Source of the DNA: Martelella limonii
GTDB lineage: Bacteria > Pseudomonadota > Alphaproteobacteria > Rhizobiales > Rhizobiaceae
Assembly: GCF_013344475.1 (NCBI RefSeq)
Contig: NZ_JABUOU010000008.1
Coordinates: forward strand, 62,001 to 126,000
Reading direction: 5' to 3'
Length of the DNA stretch: 64,000 nucleotides
The notes beneath the pieces are model-generated. The model was not told the origin of the DNA. It ran no database searches and saw only the letters and a list, made by a program, of their open reading frames with translations. Below, in pieces: positions 9,500 to 18,689 of the stretch. Position 1 is the first letter of the stretch, and each line of letters opens with the position of its first letter. A program made the position numbers and the translations under genes.

Positions 9500-10111
9500 T
9501 CACCACATGCTGCGATGAGCGCGTTCCGGCCATTCCCGGTCGTAGCGCTCCGCGTCGAAATCTTCCGCGCCTGCCTGTTTCGTCATCTCACCCGCACTTG
9601 GCAGTGATGCCGGGTCGATGAAACGGTCGGGGTTCCAGAGGCCTGAGCGCATCAGCGCCCTTGCGCACTGGAAATAGACCGCCCTGATCGTCACCACGAT
9701 CACGCTGCGCGGATGCCTGCCATCCATCTCGAAGCTTTCGAGCAGCCCCTCATCTATGGCAACGACCGCCGAACCGTTGATGCGCAGCGCATTGCGGGAT
9801 CCCGGCACCAGAAACATCAGCGCAACGCGCGGATCGGTAACGATATTCTCGAGCGAGTCGACACGGTTGTTGCCGCGCCAGTCCGGCAGCATCACGGTCC
9901 GTGCGTCGGCGATCCGGACCACGGCACCATCATCGCCGCGCGGCGAGCAATCAAGCCCGTCCGCACCCGCAGTCGCGATCGCAAGAAACGGCGATGCCTC
10001 GATCCAGCGGCGATAGGCGGGCGTCAGACGATCGGCAACCTTGGCGATTGCCGCCTGGCTGGGCTCGCCGTAAATGGCGCGCAACGCCTCAACCGTTTCG
10101 ATGGTCTTCAT
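9500..10111 (-). CDS. Pyridoxamine 5'-phosphate oxidase-like flavin-binding protein
   Basis: A protein of 203 residues with the split-barrel FMN-binding fold. Visible family features are [19 protein letters not shown] near residue 45, the Arg-rich [15 protein letters not shown] stretch around 85 and [20 protein letters not shown] around 105. This is the pattern of the MSMEG_1061-type subfamily of putative FMN-dependent oxidoreductases rather than true PdxH. I chose the ATG at 10111 because AGGACAGGACCC precedes it; a TTG at 10141 and an ATG at 10132 in the same frame lack ribosome sites. The substrate is unknown. Confidence 0.75.
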   Translation of the reverse strand: MKTIETVEALRAIYGEPSQAAIAKVADRLTPAYRRWIEASPFLAIATAGADGLDCSPRGDDGAVVRIADARTVMLPDWRGNNRVDSLENIVTDPRVALMFLVPGSRNALRINGSAVVAIDEGLLESFEMDGRHPRSVIVVTIRAVYFQCARALMRSGLWNPDRFIDPASLPSAGEMTKQAGAEDFDAERYDREWPERAHRSMW

Positions 10112-10147
10112 GGGTCCTGTCCTCGTCGTCATGGTCGCCAACCGGGC

Positions 10148-10531
10148 TCACCGCGGCCGTTCGGCACGGTCGCGGGTCATGCCCTTTGCCGCAAGCTCGG
10201 CCTCGTAGTCGGCAAACATCGCAGCACCGCCTTCGCCCAGCTCACGCAGATAGGTCCAGGTATAGATGCCGCTGTCATGCATGTCGTCAAAGCCGATACG
10301 GATCGCGTAATTGCCTGCAGGCGATACCGTCATGATCCCGACATTGCGCTTGCCGGGAACCGTCACCGCCTGGCCCGGCCCATGGCCCTTGACCTCCGCC
10401 GAAGGCGACAGAACGCGCAGCATTTCGGCAGGCAGCGCGAATCGGGCGTCATCATCAAACGTCACGGTCAGCGTTCGGCGGTCCTTCGAGACCCTGATTT
10501 CGGTCGGTATGGCGATCACGGTCCGCTCCAT
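10148..10531 (-). CDS. DUF971 (gamma-butyrobetaine hydroxylase-like N-terminal) protein
   Basis: A 127-residue protein consisting almost wholly of a DUF971 domain. It shows the [13 protein letters not shown] opening, an [20 protein letters not shown] centre, the [30 protein letters not shown] core, and YLRELG. In Hyphomicrobiales this single-domain form often neighbours molybdenum-cofactor genes, and here it is divergent from moaA with 84 bases between starts. The start ATG at 10531 follows GTGAGGATGACAAGA. A longer open frame continues upstream antisense to moaA and is rejected. A role in Fe-S or cofactor handling has been proposed for the family; I infer nothing firmer. Confidence 0.8.
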   Translation of the reverse strand: MERTVIAIPTEIRVSKDRRTLTVTFDDDARFALPAEMLRVLSPSAEVKGHGPGQAVTVPGKRNVGIMTVSPAGNYAIRIGFDDMHDSGIYTWTYLRELGEGGAAMFADYEAELAAKGMTRDRAERPR

Positions 10532-10615
10532 CTTGTCATCCTCACGGACCTTTGTTTGGCATCTGACTTGACGCTTGCCAAGCAGAAGAACATCTTGCCG
10601 CCAAGGAGAGTTACC

Positions 10616-11653
10616 GTGAACCGGCATATCAGCGACATTACCGGCGAAAAGCCTGCACCGATGATCGACCCCTTTGGCCGGGCGATCTCCTATCTGCGTG
10701 TTTCGGTGACCGACCGCTGCGATTTCCGCTGCACCTACTGCATGGCGGAAAACATGACCTTTCTGCCCAAGCGCGACCTTCTGACGCTGGAAGAGCTCGA
10801 GCGGCTCTGCAACGCCTTCATCGACAAGGGCGTCCGCAAGCTGAGGCTGACCGGCGGCGAGCCGCTGATGCGCAAGAATGTGATGCATCTGATCGAGGCG
10901 CTGGGCCGCCGCATCCATGACGGCGCGCTGAACGAGTTGACGCTCACCACCAACGGCTCCCAGCTCACCCGCTTTGCGCAAGACCTTTACGATGCCGGCA
11001 TGCGCCGCATCAATGTCTCGCTCGACACGCTCGATGCCGGCAAGTTTCGCGAAATCACCCGCTGGGGCGATTTCGACAAGGTGATGGCGGGGCTCGACGC
11101 CGCCCGCACCGCCGGCCTGAAGGTGAAGATCAACGCCGTGGCGCTTGCCGGTTTCAACGAGCATGAAATCGACGGCCTGATCCGGTTTGCCCATGGAAAC
11201 GGCATGGACATCAGCCTGATCGAGGCGATGCCGCTTGGCGAGGTCGATACCGACCGCTCGTCGCAATATCTGCCGCTGTCGAAGGTCAGGCGCGATCTCG
11301 AAGACCGTTTCACGCTGACCGATCTGCCGCTCGATACCGGCGGCCCTGCGCGCTATGTCCAGATTGCGGAAACCGGCGGCCGGCTCGGCTTCATCACGCC
11401 GCTCAGCCATAATTTCTGCGCCAGCTGCAACCGGGTGCGCCTTACCTGCACGGGCATGCTCTACATGTGCCTCGGCCAGGACGACAATGCCGATTTCCGC
11501 GCCGTGCTGCGCGACAATCCGGACGATGACGACGCGCTCCACCGTGCGATCGACAATGCCATTGCCCGCAAGCCGAAGGAGCATAATTTCGAGCTCGACG
11601 ACAAGACCGCCCGCATTGCCGTCGCGCGTCACATGAGCATGACCGGCGGCTGA
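10616..11653 (+). CDS. moaA: GTP 3',8-cyclase (molybdenum cofactor biosynthesis protein A)
   Basis: A radical-SAM enzyme that makes the first intermediate of molybdopterin synthesis from GTP. The 345-residue protein shows CDFRCTYC at residues 35-42 (Cys35, Cys39, Cys42 for the SAM cluster), LRLTGGEP around 80, and the second cluster triad Cys268, Cys271 and Cys285. It ends in the double glycine that MoaA needs for activity. The start is the GTG at 10616, six bases after AAGGAGAG; the open frame upstream is antisense to the neighbouring genes. The cofactor partner mobA lies about 1 kb downstream. moaC and the moaD/moaE genes are not in the window. Confidence 0.95.
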   Translation: MNRHISDITGEKPAPMIDPFGRAISYLRVSVTDRCDFRCTYCMAENMTFLPKRDLLTLEELERLCNAFIDKGVRKLRLTGGEPLMRKNVMHLIEALGRRIHDGALNELTLTTNGSQLTRFAQDLYDAGMRRINVSLDTLDAGKFREITRWGDFDKVMAGLDAARTAGLKVKINAVALAGFNEHEIDGLIRFAHGNGMDISLIEAMPLGEVDTDRSSQYLPLSKVRRDLEDRFTLTDLPLDTGGPARYVQIAETGGRLGFITPLSHNFCASCNRVRLTCTGMLYMCLGQDDNADFRAVLRDNPDDDDALHRAIDNAIARKPKEHNFELDDKTARIAVARHMSMTGG

Positions 11654-11729
11654 ATTTTTACCGTCGGTCAAACCTGCCCTTTCCCCGCCTTCCGTTCGGC
11701 GATATGAACGATTGATCAAATATGGGCGG

Positions 11730-12686
11730 ATGATGCGTATTTCCTCAAATCTTTCCGGCGCGCTTTTCATGATAGCCGGCATGGCGAGCTTCGCGGTCAA
11801 TGATGCGATCGTGAAACTTCTGACCGAGGAGGTCGGCGTCGGCCAGATCATGTTCTTCCGTGGCCTGATCGTCGTGTTGATCGCACTTGCGCTCGCCTGG
11901 CGGGCCGGCGCGTTTTCCAACATCCGGGATGCCATCGAGCCAAGGGTGCTGACGCGCAGCACCTGCGAGCTGATTGCCGCTGTCGCCTATCTCGAGGCGC
12001 TGAAGGCCATGCCGCTCGCCAATGCGGCGGCGATCCTGCAATGCCTGCCGCTGGCGGTGACGCTCGGCGCGGCGCTGTTCATGGGCGAGCCCGTGGGCTG
12101 GCGGCGCTGGAGCGCGATCATCGCCGGCTTCATCGGCGTCATGATCATCATCAAGCCGGGCCCGGAAGGGTTCGAGGACGGCGCGATCTATGTGGTGATC
12201 GCCATGCTGTTCGCCACGGCCCGCGATCTGCTGACCAAGGCGATCCGCCCCGACGTCCCGGCGATCATCATCACCCTTTCGACCTCCACCATGCTGACCA
12301 TCGGCGGCGCCGGGCTTGGCACCATCGAACAGGACTGGGACCTGATGCGCTGGCCGGTCGTGGGGCTCTTGACCCTGGCCGCTGGCTTCCTGCTGATCGG
12401 CTACCAGTTCATCGTCTTTGCGGTGCGTAGCGCCGATATCTCCTATGTGGCGCCGTTCCGCTACACCGGCTTGCTGTGGTCGGCGATCCTCGGCATGCTC
12501 ATGTTCTCGACCTATCCCGGCATCAATGTTCTGATCGGGGGGGCGATCGTGGTCGTCGCGGGCCTTTACTCCTTCTACCGCGAGCGGCAGAGGGGCATTG
12601 CGCCGCTGAGCGAGACCACCCAGCCCGGCGGTCCGCAGGGCAGCGGCCCCCTCGCCCGTGCGGAAGAGGAGGTCCTGCGCGATTGA
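11730..12686 (+). CDS. DMT family transporter (EamA domains)
   Basis: About 318 residues with ten hydrophobic helices in two EamA repeats (residues roughly 5-140 and 150-290). The signature LEALKAMPLANAAAILQCLPLAVTL and the end-of-repeat AIIAGFIGVMIIIKPG are typical of drug/metabolite transporters. The substrate is unknown. The in-frame TTG at 11712 is possible, but the tandem ATGs at 11730 and 11733 place the N-terminus as in relatives. Its TGA (12684-12686) shares its last base with the ATG of mobA, so the two are co-transcribed; a link to molybdate or nucleotide metabolism is not implied by family. Confidence 0.78.
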   Translation: MMRISSNLSGALFMIAGMASFAVNDAIVKLLTEEVGVGQIMFFRGLIVVLIALALAWRAGAFSNIRDAIEPRVLTRSTCELIAAVAYLEALKAMPLANAAAILQCLPLAVTLGAALFMGEPVGWRRWSAIIAGFIGVMIIIKPGPEGFEDGAIYVVIAMLFATARDLLTKAIRPDVPAIIITLSTSTMLTIGGAGLGTIEQDWDLMRWPVVGLLTLAAGFLLIGYQFIVFAVRSADISYVAPFRYTGLLWSAILGMLMFSTYPGINVLIGGAIVVVAGLYSFYRERQRGIAPLSETTQPGGPQGSGPLARAEEEVLRD

Positions 12687-13282
12687 TGGAGACGGTTCCG
12701 GCGACCATACTTGCGGGCGGTCAATCGCAACGCATGGGCTGCGACAAGGCACAACTCTCCTTCGGCGCGGAAACGCTGCTCGATCATGCGCTCTCCCGGC
12801 TTGCCGACCAGACCCGGCCGGTCGCCGTCAGCCGCCACAGCGCCGATATCGCCGCCGGCGCGCCGGTGATTGCCGACCGAAACGACCAGCATGAAGGCCC
12901 GCTTGCGGGAATCCTCGCAGGCCTTCGCCATTTCCGGGGCATTCCTGCCACACACATGGTCTCGATCGCCGTCGATACCCCATTCTTTCCGGTGGATCTG
13001 GTCAGCCGCTTGCTTGCCGAAATGCCGGCGCCGCAGGAAATCATCGTCGCCCGTTCGAACGGCTGCGCCCACCCGGTGTTTGCGCTATGGCCGTTCTGCC
13101 TGACAGACGACCTTGCCCTGTTTCTCGAAAGCGGCGAGCGGAAACTCATGGCCTTCATCGCCCGTCACCCAAACCGGTTTGCCGATTTTGAAACCGATGC
13201 TGAGGGTGATCCATTTTTCAATATCAACACCGCGCCCGAGCTTTCGGCCGCCCGCAAACGTCTTGCTGCGGGCGCTTCCTGA
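12686..13282 (+). CDS. mobA: Molybdenum cofactor guanylyltransferase
   Basis: A 198-residue nucleotidyltransferase that attaches GMP to molybdopterin, forming the guanine dinucleotide cofactor used by DMSO-reductase-type enzymes. The N-terminal GTP-binding loop reads ILAGGQSQRMGCDKA (residues 8-22), matching LAGG-x-S-x-RMG-x-DK. VDTPFFPVDLV near residue 97 provides the metal-binding Asp, and an FxNINTAPEL motif lies near the end, as usual for MobA. The ATG overlaps the preceding stop by one base and follows GGAGG with a spacing that suits translational coupling. Length is usual for the family. Confidence 0.9.
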   Translation: METVPATILAGGQSQRMGCDKAQLSFGAETLLDHALSRLADQTRPVAVSRHSADIAAGAPVIADRNDQHEGPLAGILAGLRHFRGIPATHMVSIAVDTPFFPVDLVSRLLAEMPAPQEIIVARSNGCAHPVFALWPFCLTDDLALFLESGERKLMAFIARHPNRFADFETDAEGDPFFNINTAPELSAARKRLAAGAS

Positions 13283-13349
13283 CAAATCGGCGGTTGCGCC
13301 GCCGGCCCTTGCGGCATAGAGCGGGGGCTGACACTCATGAGGCAGGCTG

Positions 13350-14168
13350 ATGGCAAAGAAGATCGACGAAGAGAAACTGGCAGAGGCCTATAACCGCGCG
13401 CTCTCGCTTGAGAAATCCGGCAAGCTTGCAGAGGCCGCAGAGGCCTATCGCGAAGTGCTGGCCCTTGACCCCGATGACCATGGAGGCGCGGCCGTGCGCC
13501 TTGCCGCCACAGGCTTTGGCGACACGCCGCTGAAGGCGCCCGAAGCCTATGTCGAAACCCTGTTCGACCAGCATGCCGACGATTTCGAGGATATTCTGGT
13601 CGAACAGCTCGGCTACTGCGTGCCGATGACGATCCGCCAGCGGTTCCAGTCGCTGTCGCTCGGTCCGTTCATGCGCATGCTCGACATCGGCTGCGGAACC
13701 GGGCTTGCGGGCGACGCGCTGAACGACATGGCCGATGACATCAGCGGGCTCGACATTTCCGAGAACATGGTCGAGATCGCCTATGAAAAAGGGCTTTACG
13801 ACACGCTGTTCGTTGCCGAAGCCGAGGAATTCCTCGACGAGACCGACGAGACGCCGTTCGATCTCATCATCGCTGCGGACGTTCTGCCCTATCTCGGAAC
13901 GCTCGACCGGTTCTTTGCGGGCGCTGCCGCCAACATGGAACCGGGCGGCATCTTCGCCTTTTCGTCGGAGACATTGCCGGAAGAACGGCTGAAGGGCGCC
14001 GGCTACGGCGTTGGTCCGCATCACCGTTTCGGCCACAGCCTCCCCTATATCGAGGCGCAGCTGGCGAAGGCGGGCTTTACCACGCTCGAAGTCACCGACA
14101 TCAACGTCAGGTTTGAAAACGGCGAACCGACGCCGGGCTTTCTGGTGATCGCGCGCCTTCAGGCGTGA
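13350..14168 (+). CDS. Class I SAM-dependent methyltransferase with N-terminal TPR
   Basis: A 272-residue cytoplasmic protein. Residues 5-45 form one TPR-like helix pair (AYNRALSLEKSGKLAEAAEAYREVLALDPDD). A Rossmann methyltransferase follows with motif I LDIGCGTGLAG near residue 112, a LDISENMVEIA motif around 135, and FDLIIAADVLPYLG around 172. The substrate is unknown; TPR fusions of this kind are common in Rhizobiales. Its last ten bases overlap the 3' end of yidD on the other strand. The start ATG at 13350 follows GAGGCAGGCTG. Confidence 0.82.
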   Translation: MAKKIDEEKLAEAYNRALSLEKSGKLAEAAEAYREVLALDPDDHGGAAVRLAATGFGDTPLKAPEAYVETLFDQHADDFEDILVEQLGYCVPMTIRQRFQSLSLGPFMRMLDIGCGTGLAGDALNDMADDISGLDISENMVEIAYEKGLYDTLFVAEAEEFLDETDETPFDLIIAADVLPYLGTLDRFFAGAAANMEPGGIFAFSSETLPEERLKGAGYGVGPHHRFGHSLPYIEAQLAKAGFTTLEVTDINVRFENGEPTPGFLVIARLQA

Positions 14169-14488
14169 CGGCGCCCTGCGCGGTAGAAGCGCCAGGGCGT
14201 GTACCAGTGCCAGGTGGGATCGAGCGCCTCTGGCACCGGATCGAAACCGGCGGTTCCGCCCGGCCCGCAGCGCCCGACGCGAAACAGCGTCAGAAATCCG
14301 CCCGACCACAGACCGTGCCGGGCGATCGCCTCATAGCCATATTCCGAGCAGGTCGGCAAATGACGGCAGGATTGCCCGATCAGGCTGGAAAAGGTCAGCT
14401 GGTAGAACCGGATCAGCCCGAGCCCCAGGAGCCTGCCGGGCGTTTTAGGGAAAGCGCCTGAAAAATTGCGCGAATGCCCGCTACACAT
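14159..14488 (-). CDS. yidD: Membrane protein insertion efficiency factor YidD
   Basis: A small protein of 109 residues with the YidD/DUF37 signature: GLGLIRFYQLTFSSLIGQSCRHLPTCSEYGYEAI followed by GRCGPGGTAGFDPVPE. An amphipathic helix anchors it at the inner membrane, where it aids YidC-dependent insertion. The frame is open to 14557, but the ATG at 14488 fits relatives. That ATG overlaps the stop of the IscU-like gene by eight bases (ATGTGTAG), which implies translational coupling. Position away from rnpA-yidC is usual for Rhizobiales. Confidence 0.9.
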   Translation of the reverse strand: MCSGHSRNFSGAFPKTPGRLLGLGLIRFYQLTFSSLIGQSCRHLPTCSEYGYEAIARHGLWSGGFLTLFRVGRCGPGGTAGFDPVPEALDPTWHWYTPWRFYRAGRRHA

Positions 14489-14963
14489 TGCGCCGCTCGA
14501 CAGCCTCCGGGCGCCGCTCGGCAGCCTCCGGCGCTTCGCGCTCTTCCAGCTGATCAAGCGCCTTGAGGGTTGCCTCGAAGGTCAGCATCACCGAGCCGTG
14601 GCGGGCGGGATAGTCCTTCACCGGCAACAGGCAGCGCATTTCGGAAAACCGCCCATCGGGGCCGTCTCCGCCGTCCTTAAGCATCGCCCGCATCTTTTCG
14701 CGCGCATCGCGGATTTCTGCAGCCGTCGCGCCTATGATGGCCTCGGCCATGATTGCAGACGATGCCTGCCCGAGCGCGCAGGCTTTCAATTCATGAGAGA
14801 AATCACTGACCCTGCCATCCTCGAGATCGAGATGGACCGTCAGGCGCGAACCGCACAGTTTCGAGTGCGCGGAGGCCGAGGCTTTGGCATTGTCAAGGAC
14901 ACCGACCCGGGTCACATTGCCGGCGTGTTTCAGTATCCGGGCGGAATAGATATCGTCCATCAA
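14481..14963 (-). CDS. Iron-sulfur cluster assembly scaffold protein, IscU/NifU-like
   Basis: A 160-residue protein of the IscU/SufU superfamily. The three cluster-ligand cysteines are visible in SKLCGSRLTV (residue about 37), ELKACALGQASS (about 62) and SEMRCLLPV (about 110). It carries a Glu/Arg-rich C-terminal tail of about 25 residues. Family members hold nascent Fe-S clusters for transfer to apoproteins, although some alphaproteobacterial paralogues of this subgroup have no proven role. Two adjacent ATGs (14963 and 14960) are possible. It is divergent from hisI and overlaps yidD downstream. Confidence 0.82.
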   Translation of the reverse strand: MMDDIYSARILKHAGNVTRVGVLDNAKASASAHSKLCGSRLTVHLDLEDGRVSDFSHELKACALGQASSAIMAEAIIGATAAEIRDAREKMRAMLKDGGDGPDGRFSEMRCLLPVKDYPARHGSVMLTFEATLKALDQLEEREAPEAAERRPEAVERRNV

Positions 14964-15091
14964 TCGTCCTGCGACGCTTATGATTCTTCTGACCGAAGAT
15001 GGGTTCGCGCCACCGCGGCGACAAGTGCGCGGCGCGGATTTGCCAAGTCCGGTTCTGCGTTCTATCTAGCCTGCCAGAAACGGAAAAGGCC

Positions 15092-15541
15092 ATGCTCAAT
15101 TTTGAAAAGCCACCGCAGGACAAGACCCTGCTCGATGAATCCCGAAGCTTCACCCCGCGCTTTGATGAAAACGGCCTCGTGACCGCCGTCGTCACCGACA
15201 GCCGTGACAACCAGGTGCTGATGCTCGCCCACATGAATGCGGAAGCACTGGCGCTGACGCTTGAGACCGGCTTTGCCCATTATTACAGCCGCTCGCGCAA
15301 GGCGCTGTGGAAGAAGGGGGAAACCTCCGGCAACCTGCAGAAGGTGGACGCGATCCTGACTGATTGCGATCAGGATGCGGTTTTGCTGAAGGTCACCATG
15401 TCCGGCCATGATGCCGCGTGCCACACCGGCCGCCGCTCCTGCTTCTACCGCCAGGCCAAAATCGCAGACGGCAAAGCGGTCCTGAGCGTGATCGACGATC
15501 AACGCGCCTTCGATCCGGCGAAGGTCTACGCCGACAAGTAA
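15092..15541 (+). CDS. hisI: Phosphoribosyl-AMP cyclohydrolase
   Basis: The 149-residue monofunctional HisI opens the purine ring of PR-AMP in histidine synthesis. The hallmark [19 protein letters not shown] spans residues 63-81. DCDQDA follows at 91-96, and the zinc-ligand region [13 protein letters not shown] lies near 108-120. There is no fused HisE domain. The ATG at 15092 is preceded by a weak GGAAAAGGCC leader; upstream in-frame starts would add an unrelated Cys/Arg-rich extension and are rejected. A terminator follows the stop. I recall folE lying between the IscU-like gene and hisI in related genomes; it is not here. Confidence 0.93.
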   Translation: MLNFEKPPQDKTLLDESRSFTPRFDENGLVTAVVTDSRDNQVLMLAHMNAEALALTLETGFAHYYSRSRKALWKKGETSGNLQKVDAILTDCDQDAVLLKVTMSGHDAACHTGRRSCFYRQAKIADGKAVLSVIDDQRAFDPAKVYADK

Positions 15542-15559
15542 GGCGCAGCAAGCCTTGAT

Positions 15560-15582
15560 CCCCGCCTGTTTCGGCGGGGTTC
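15560..15582 (+). terminator. Rho-independent terminator after hisI
   Basis: A perfect seven-base stem (CCCCGCC and GGCGGGG) with a TGTTTC loop lies 18 bases beyond the hisI stop. The tail after it (TTCCC) is short on T, so termination may be partial. It separates hisI from the convergent CBS gene. Confidence 0.6.
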
Positions 15583-15605
15583 CCTGCGCTGCCCGGCGGA
15601 GCCGC

Positions 15606-16040
15606 CTATCCGGCGATATAAGACTTGATGTGCTCGGCTTCCTGCTCGACCTCGCGGATGCGGGATTTCACAACGTCACCGATCGAAATGATACCGGCCA
15701 GCCTGCCATCGACCTCAACGGGGACATGGCGGAAATGGCGCTTGGTCATCACCTGCATCAATTCGTTGACGCTGACGCCCTCGTCGCAGCGATAGACGTT
15801 TTCTGTCATTTCCTTGGAAACCGGATGGGAAAGACATCCAGACCCGTGCTTGCCGATCGCGCCGACGAGATCGCGTTCGGTGAAGATCCCGGCAATGCTG
15901 TCATCGCTGCCAACGATCACCACGGCGCCGATCCGGTTCTGATGAAGGATCATGGCGATCTCCGAAATGGGCGTATCACCCTTGGCAGTGACGACTGCCC
16001 GCCCCTTTTCGGCAAGTATCATTCTGACGGTAATGGACAT
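15606..16040 (-). CDS. Two-CBS-domain protein
   Basis: A 144-residue cytoplasmic protein made of a tandem CBS pair (residues about 5-65 and 75-135), the Bateman module that senses adenine nucleotides. Typical signatures are IGAVVIVGSDDSIAGIFTERDLV in the first repeat and RHFRHVPVEVDGRLAGIISIGDVV in the second. It has no effector domain. The start at 16040 has an excellent GAGGAGGTTTCG ribosome site; the open frame extending to 16250 is antisense sequence and is rejected. It is convergent with hisI. The target of regulation is unknown. Confidence 0.88.
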   Translation of the reverse strand: MSITVRMILAEKGRAVVTAKGDTPISEIAMILHQNRIGAVVIVGSDDSIAGIFTERDLVGAIGKHGSGCLSHPVSKEMTENVYRCDEGVSVNELMQVMTKRHFRHVPVEVDGRLAGIISIGDVVKSRIREVEQEAEHIKSYIAG

Positions 16041-16140
16041 CGAAACCTCCTCGTTTGCAACGCCTGCGCCCTGCCTCCTCCTGAAAGGCAGTGCAATGGC
16101 GAATGGTGCATGAGGTTTCAGGCGATTGCAAGAAAGCCGT

Positions 16141-16866
16141 TCAGAAAACGCGTTCGCGCGGATTGCTGACATCAAACAGGGGAAAGACAAGGAAGCCGAA
16201 CAGGAAACCCCCGACATGCGCCTGCCACGCAATCTCGCCGGCGCTGACACCGATGAAGCTGACGCCCGCCGCGATCAGCAGGTTGCCGACGAGCCAGAGC
16301 AGCACGAAGGCCCGGGCGGTGCGGTCGGCAAATACCGCGGCGATCGAAAGGCGCGGACCGAGATGGGCCTGCGGCAGAAACCGCCCGCCGGAAAACACGA
16401 AGCGGCACGCCGACCCCATATAGGCGGAAACGACGCCGGATGCGCCGATCAGCACGGTCGCAGCGCCCCAATCTGTGGCCGCGAAGAAAAAGGCCGACGC
16501 GGCGGCACTCAGCACCCATAGCAAGAGGAAGCGCACCGCGCCGATGCGCCGCGCCACGGGTGCGCCGAAGATTGCAAGCCAGATGCTGTTGAACACGATA
16601 TGCGCCCAGCCGCCATGGAGCAGCGAATAGGTGATGGGCGACCAGAGCCACCCGAAATTCTGGTCCGCGAGGCTGTGGACGTAGCGCGCCGGTACGAAAC
16701 CGAATTCCTGCCAGACGGTCACATTGGTGCGATAGTCGAGCAAGAACTCCTGAAGCAGGAAGATCGCGAACAGCACGCCGAGCGCTGCGATCACGACGGG
16801 CGGCAGATTGATGGCCGGTTCACGGCGCCGTTCCATCCGGTCGCCGCCGGTGCGCGGGGTTTGCAT
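16141..16866 (-). CDS. Rhomboid family intramembrane serine protease
   Basis: A 241-residue polytopic membrane protein with six to seven helices. The catalytic serine is Ser143 in GASG (141-144), and the catalytic histidine is His217 in AHVGGFLFG. The first-helix region carries HGGWAHIVFNSIW (84-96), with the HxxxN residues that stabilise the oxyanion. Rhomboids cleave transmembrane helices of membrane proteins; the substrate is unknown. The start ATG at 16866 follows AGGAGAGCGAGC. The Arg-rich cytoplasmic N-terminus supports the expected topology. Confidence 0.87.
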   Translation of the reverse strand: MQTPRTGGDRMERRREPAINLPPVVIAALGVLFAIFLLQEFLLDYRTNVTVWQEFGFVPARYVHSLADQNFGWLWSPITYSLLHGGWAHIVFNSIWLAIFGAPVARRIGAVRFLLLWVLSAAASAFFFAATDWGAATVLIGASGVVSAYMGSACRFVFSGGRFLPQAHLGPRLSIAAVFADRTARAFVLLWLVGNLLIAAGVSFIGVSAGEIAWQAHVGGFLFGFLVFPLFDVSNPRERVF

Positions 16867-17100
16867 GCTCGCTCTCCTGTTTGCGGTGTGATATCCGATC
16901 CGGCCGACATTGGAAAGCAGCGGCGCATTTATGCATGATTTCTGAATTAAATGCGCCCTCGGGCCAGGACCTTAAGGCGATATTAACTCCGATTTGCGCA
17001 CACTCGATAACAGCCTAGCAAAGTGCTTTCCTGCCCGGTATCATCCGGTCACGGAACCGCCAGCAAACAACAACCGCCAGAATTCGCAAGAGTTTTTCTT

Positions 17101-18567
17101 ATGCAAAGACAGGCATCAAGCCGATTCCCCAAGAGCCGGTTTTCAGCGGCCGCGATCCTTTTCGCGGCCTTCACGATTCTGCTGACCGGCATGTCCTCAG
17201 CGCGCGCCGATAGCAATGACGCCGCAATCGTGATCGACGTCAACACCGGCAAGGTGCTTTATGGCGAGGCGCCCGATGCGCCGCGCTATCCTGCCTCGCT
17301 GACGAAGATGATGACGCTCTACCTCACGTTTGAAGCGCTGGACGATGGTCGCATCACGCTGAATTCCAAGGTGCCCTTCTCCAAGAACGCGGCCTCCGAG
17401 CCGCCGACCAAGCTCGGCATTCCCGCCGGCGGATCGGTGACAGTCGAGACTGCGATCTACGCGCTTGTGACCCGCTCGGCCAACGATGTTGCGACCGCGC
17501 TCGGCGAATTCCTCGGTGGTTCGGAAAGCAATTTCACCACCATGATGACGAACAAGGCGCATTCGCTCGGCATGACGAACACGACCTATCGCAACGCCCA
17601 CGGCCTGCCCAATACGGGGCAGAAGACCACGGCGCGCGACCAGGCCCGTCTCGGCATTGCGCTGCGCCAGCACTTTCCGCAGTACTACAAATATTTCGGC
17701 ACCCGCAGCTTCAAATACGGCAAGTCGACGATCGGCAACCACAACCACCTGCTCGGCAATGTGCAGGGCGTGGACGGCATCAAGACCGGCTATACCAATG
17801 CTTCTGGCTTCAACATCGCCACCTCGGCCATTTCCGGCAATCGTTCGATCGTCGCCGTCGTCATGGGCGGCGCCACTGCGGCAAGCCGCGACAAATGGGC
17901 GACTCGGCTGATCACGACCTACCTCCCGAAGGCCTCCAACGGCCGCAAGAACTTCGTGATTGCCCGCACCAAGACGAGTGGCGCTCCCGTTGTCGTCGCT
18001 GCCGCCATGGTATTCCCGAAGACCGGCCCGATCCCCTATGCCCGCCCGACCAACCAGGCCGGCGGCGTGGCTCTGGCCTATGCCAATGACGATGTCGCCC
18101 CTGCAGCCCCGGCCGTACTCTCCGGCCCGCAGGCCGAGCTCATTGCCAATGTTCCGGTTCCCAGCGCACGGATCGAGCCTGCAAGCGGCAATCCGCTGAG
18201 CGTCGAAGACATTCTCGACACGGCGGACGACGTGGCCGACACTGTCGGAAACGCCATCATTCCGGCAGCCGAGGCAGCCGAACCCGACGTCTCGATCAAG
18301 ACCGGCTCGATCCGCACCGCCCGCGGCTGGGTCGTGCAGGTCGGCACGGCGGCAACGCCCGAAGCGGCCCAGGCGCTGCTCAACAGCACCAAGAGCAAGG
18401 CCGGCGGTGCACTTGACGCCTCCAAGCCTTTCGCGCTTGCCTACAATACCGGCGGCCAGGAAGTGTATCGCGCCCGCTTCGGTGGCTTCGATGATCAGGA
18501 AGAGGCTGTGCGCGCCTGCCGCGCGCTGAAGCAGAACGGCGTCAGCTGCTGGGCAAGCCTGCAGTAA
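17101..18567 (+). CDS. D-alanyl-D-alanine carboxypeptidase with C-terminal SPOR domain
   Basis: A periplasmic penicillin-binding protein of 488 residues that trims peptidoglycan stem peptides. A signal peptide ends at about residue 36 (SSARA). The three active-site motifs of the PBP5/S11 family are SLTK (66-69), SAN (126-128) and KTG (228-230). After a Pro/Ala-rich linker, residues from about 408 to the end form a SPOR domain (RGWVVQVGTAATPEAAQ to NGVSCWASLQ), which binds denuded glycan and would target the enzyme to septal or polar wall. The combination is common in Hyphomicrobiales. The ATG at 17101 begins the signal peptide. A strong terminator follows. Confidence 0.9.
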   Translation: MQRQASSRFPKSRFSAAAILFAAFTILLTGMSSARADSNDAAIVIDVNTGKVLYGEAPDAPRYPASLTKMMTLYLTFEALDDGRITLNSKVPFSKNAASEPPTKLGIPAGGSVTVETAIYALVTRSANDVATALGEFLGGSESNFTTMMTNKAHSLGMTNTTYRNAHGLPNTGQKTTARDQARLGIALRQHFPQYYKYFGTRSFKYGKSTIGNHNHLLGNVQGVDGIKTGYTNASGFNIATSAISGNRSIVAVVMGGATAASRDKWATRLITTYLPKASNGRKNFVIARTKTSGAPVVVAAAMVFPKTGPIPYARPTNQAGGVALAYANDDVAPAAPAVLSGPQAELIANVPVPSARIEPASGNPLSVEDILDTADDVADTVGNAIIPAAEAAEPDVSIKTGSIRTARGWVVQVGTAATPEAAQALLNSTKSKAGGALDASKPFALAYNTGGQEVYRARFGGFDDQEEAVRACRALKQNGVSCWASLQ

Positions 18568-18609
18568 GCGCTGCTCCAAAACGGCGCTCACGCCCTTTAA
18601 AAATCCAGA

Positions 18610-18640
18610 AACGCCGGTCCAGAATATGGGCCGGCGTTTT
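18610..18640 (+). terminator. Rho-independent terminator after the carboxypeptidase gene
   Basis: An 11-base stem (AACGCCGGTCC with GGGCCGGCGTT, one G-U pair) around an AGAATAT loop is followed by TTTT. It begins 42 bases after the stop codon at 18567. This is one of the clearest terminators in the window. Confidence 0.8.
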
Positions 18641-18689
18641 GCTGTAAATGGTTTTGAAAGGTTTCCGTCCTATCCTCCGGGGTAAGGTT

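Noticed and set aside
10148-11962. A 604-codon version of the DUF971 gene reaching across moaA
   Set aside because: Only the last 127 residues match a family; the rest is antisense to moaA, and the ATG at 10531 has a ribosome site.
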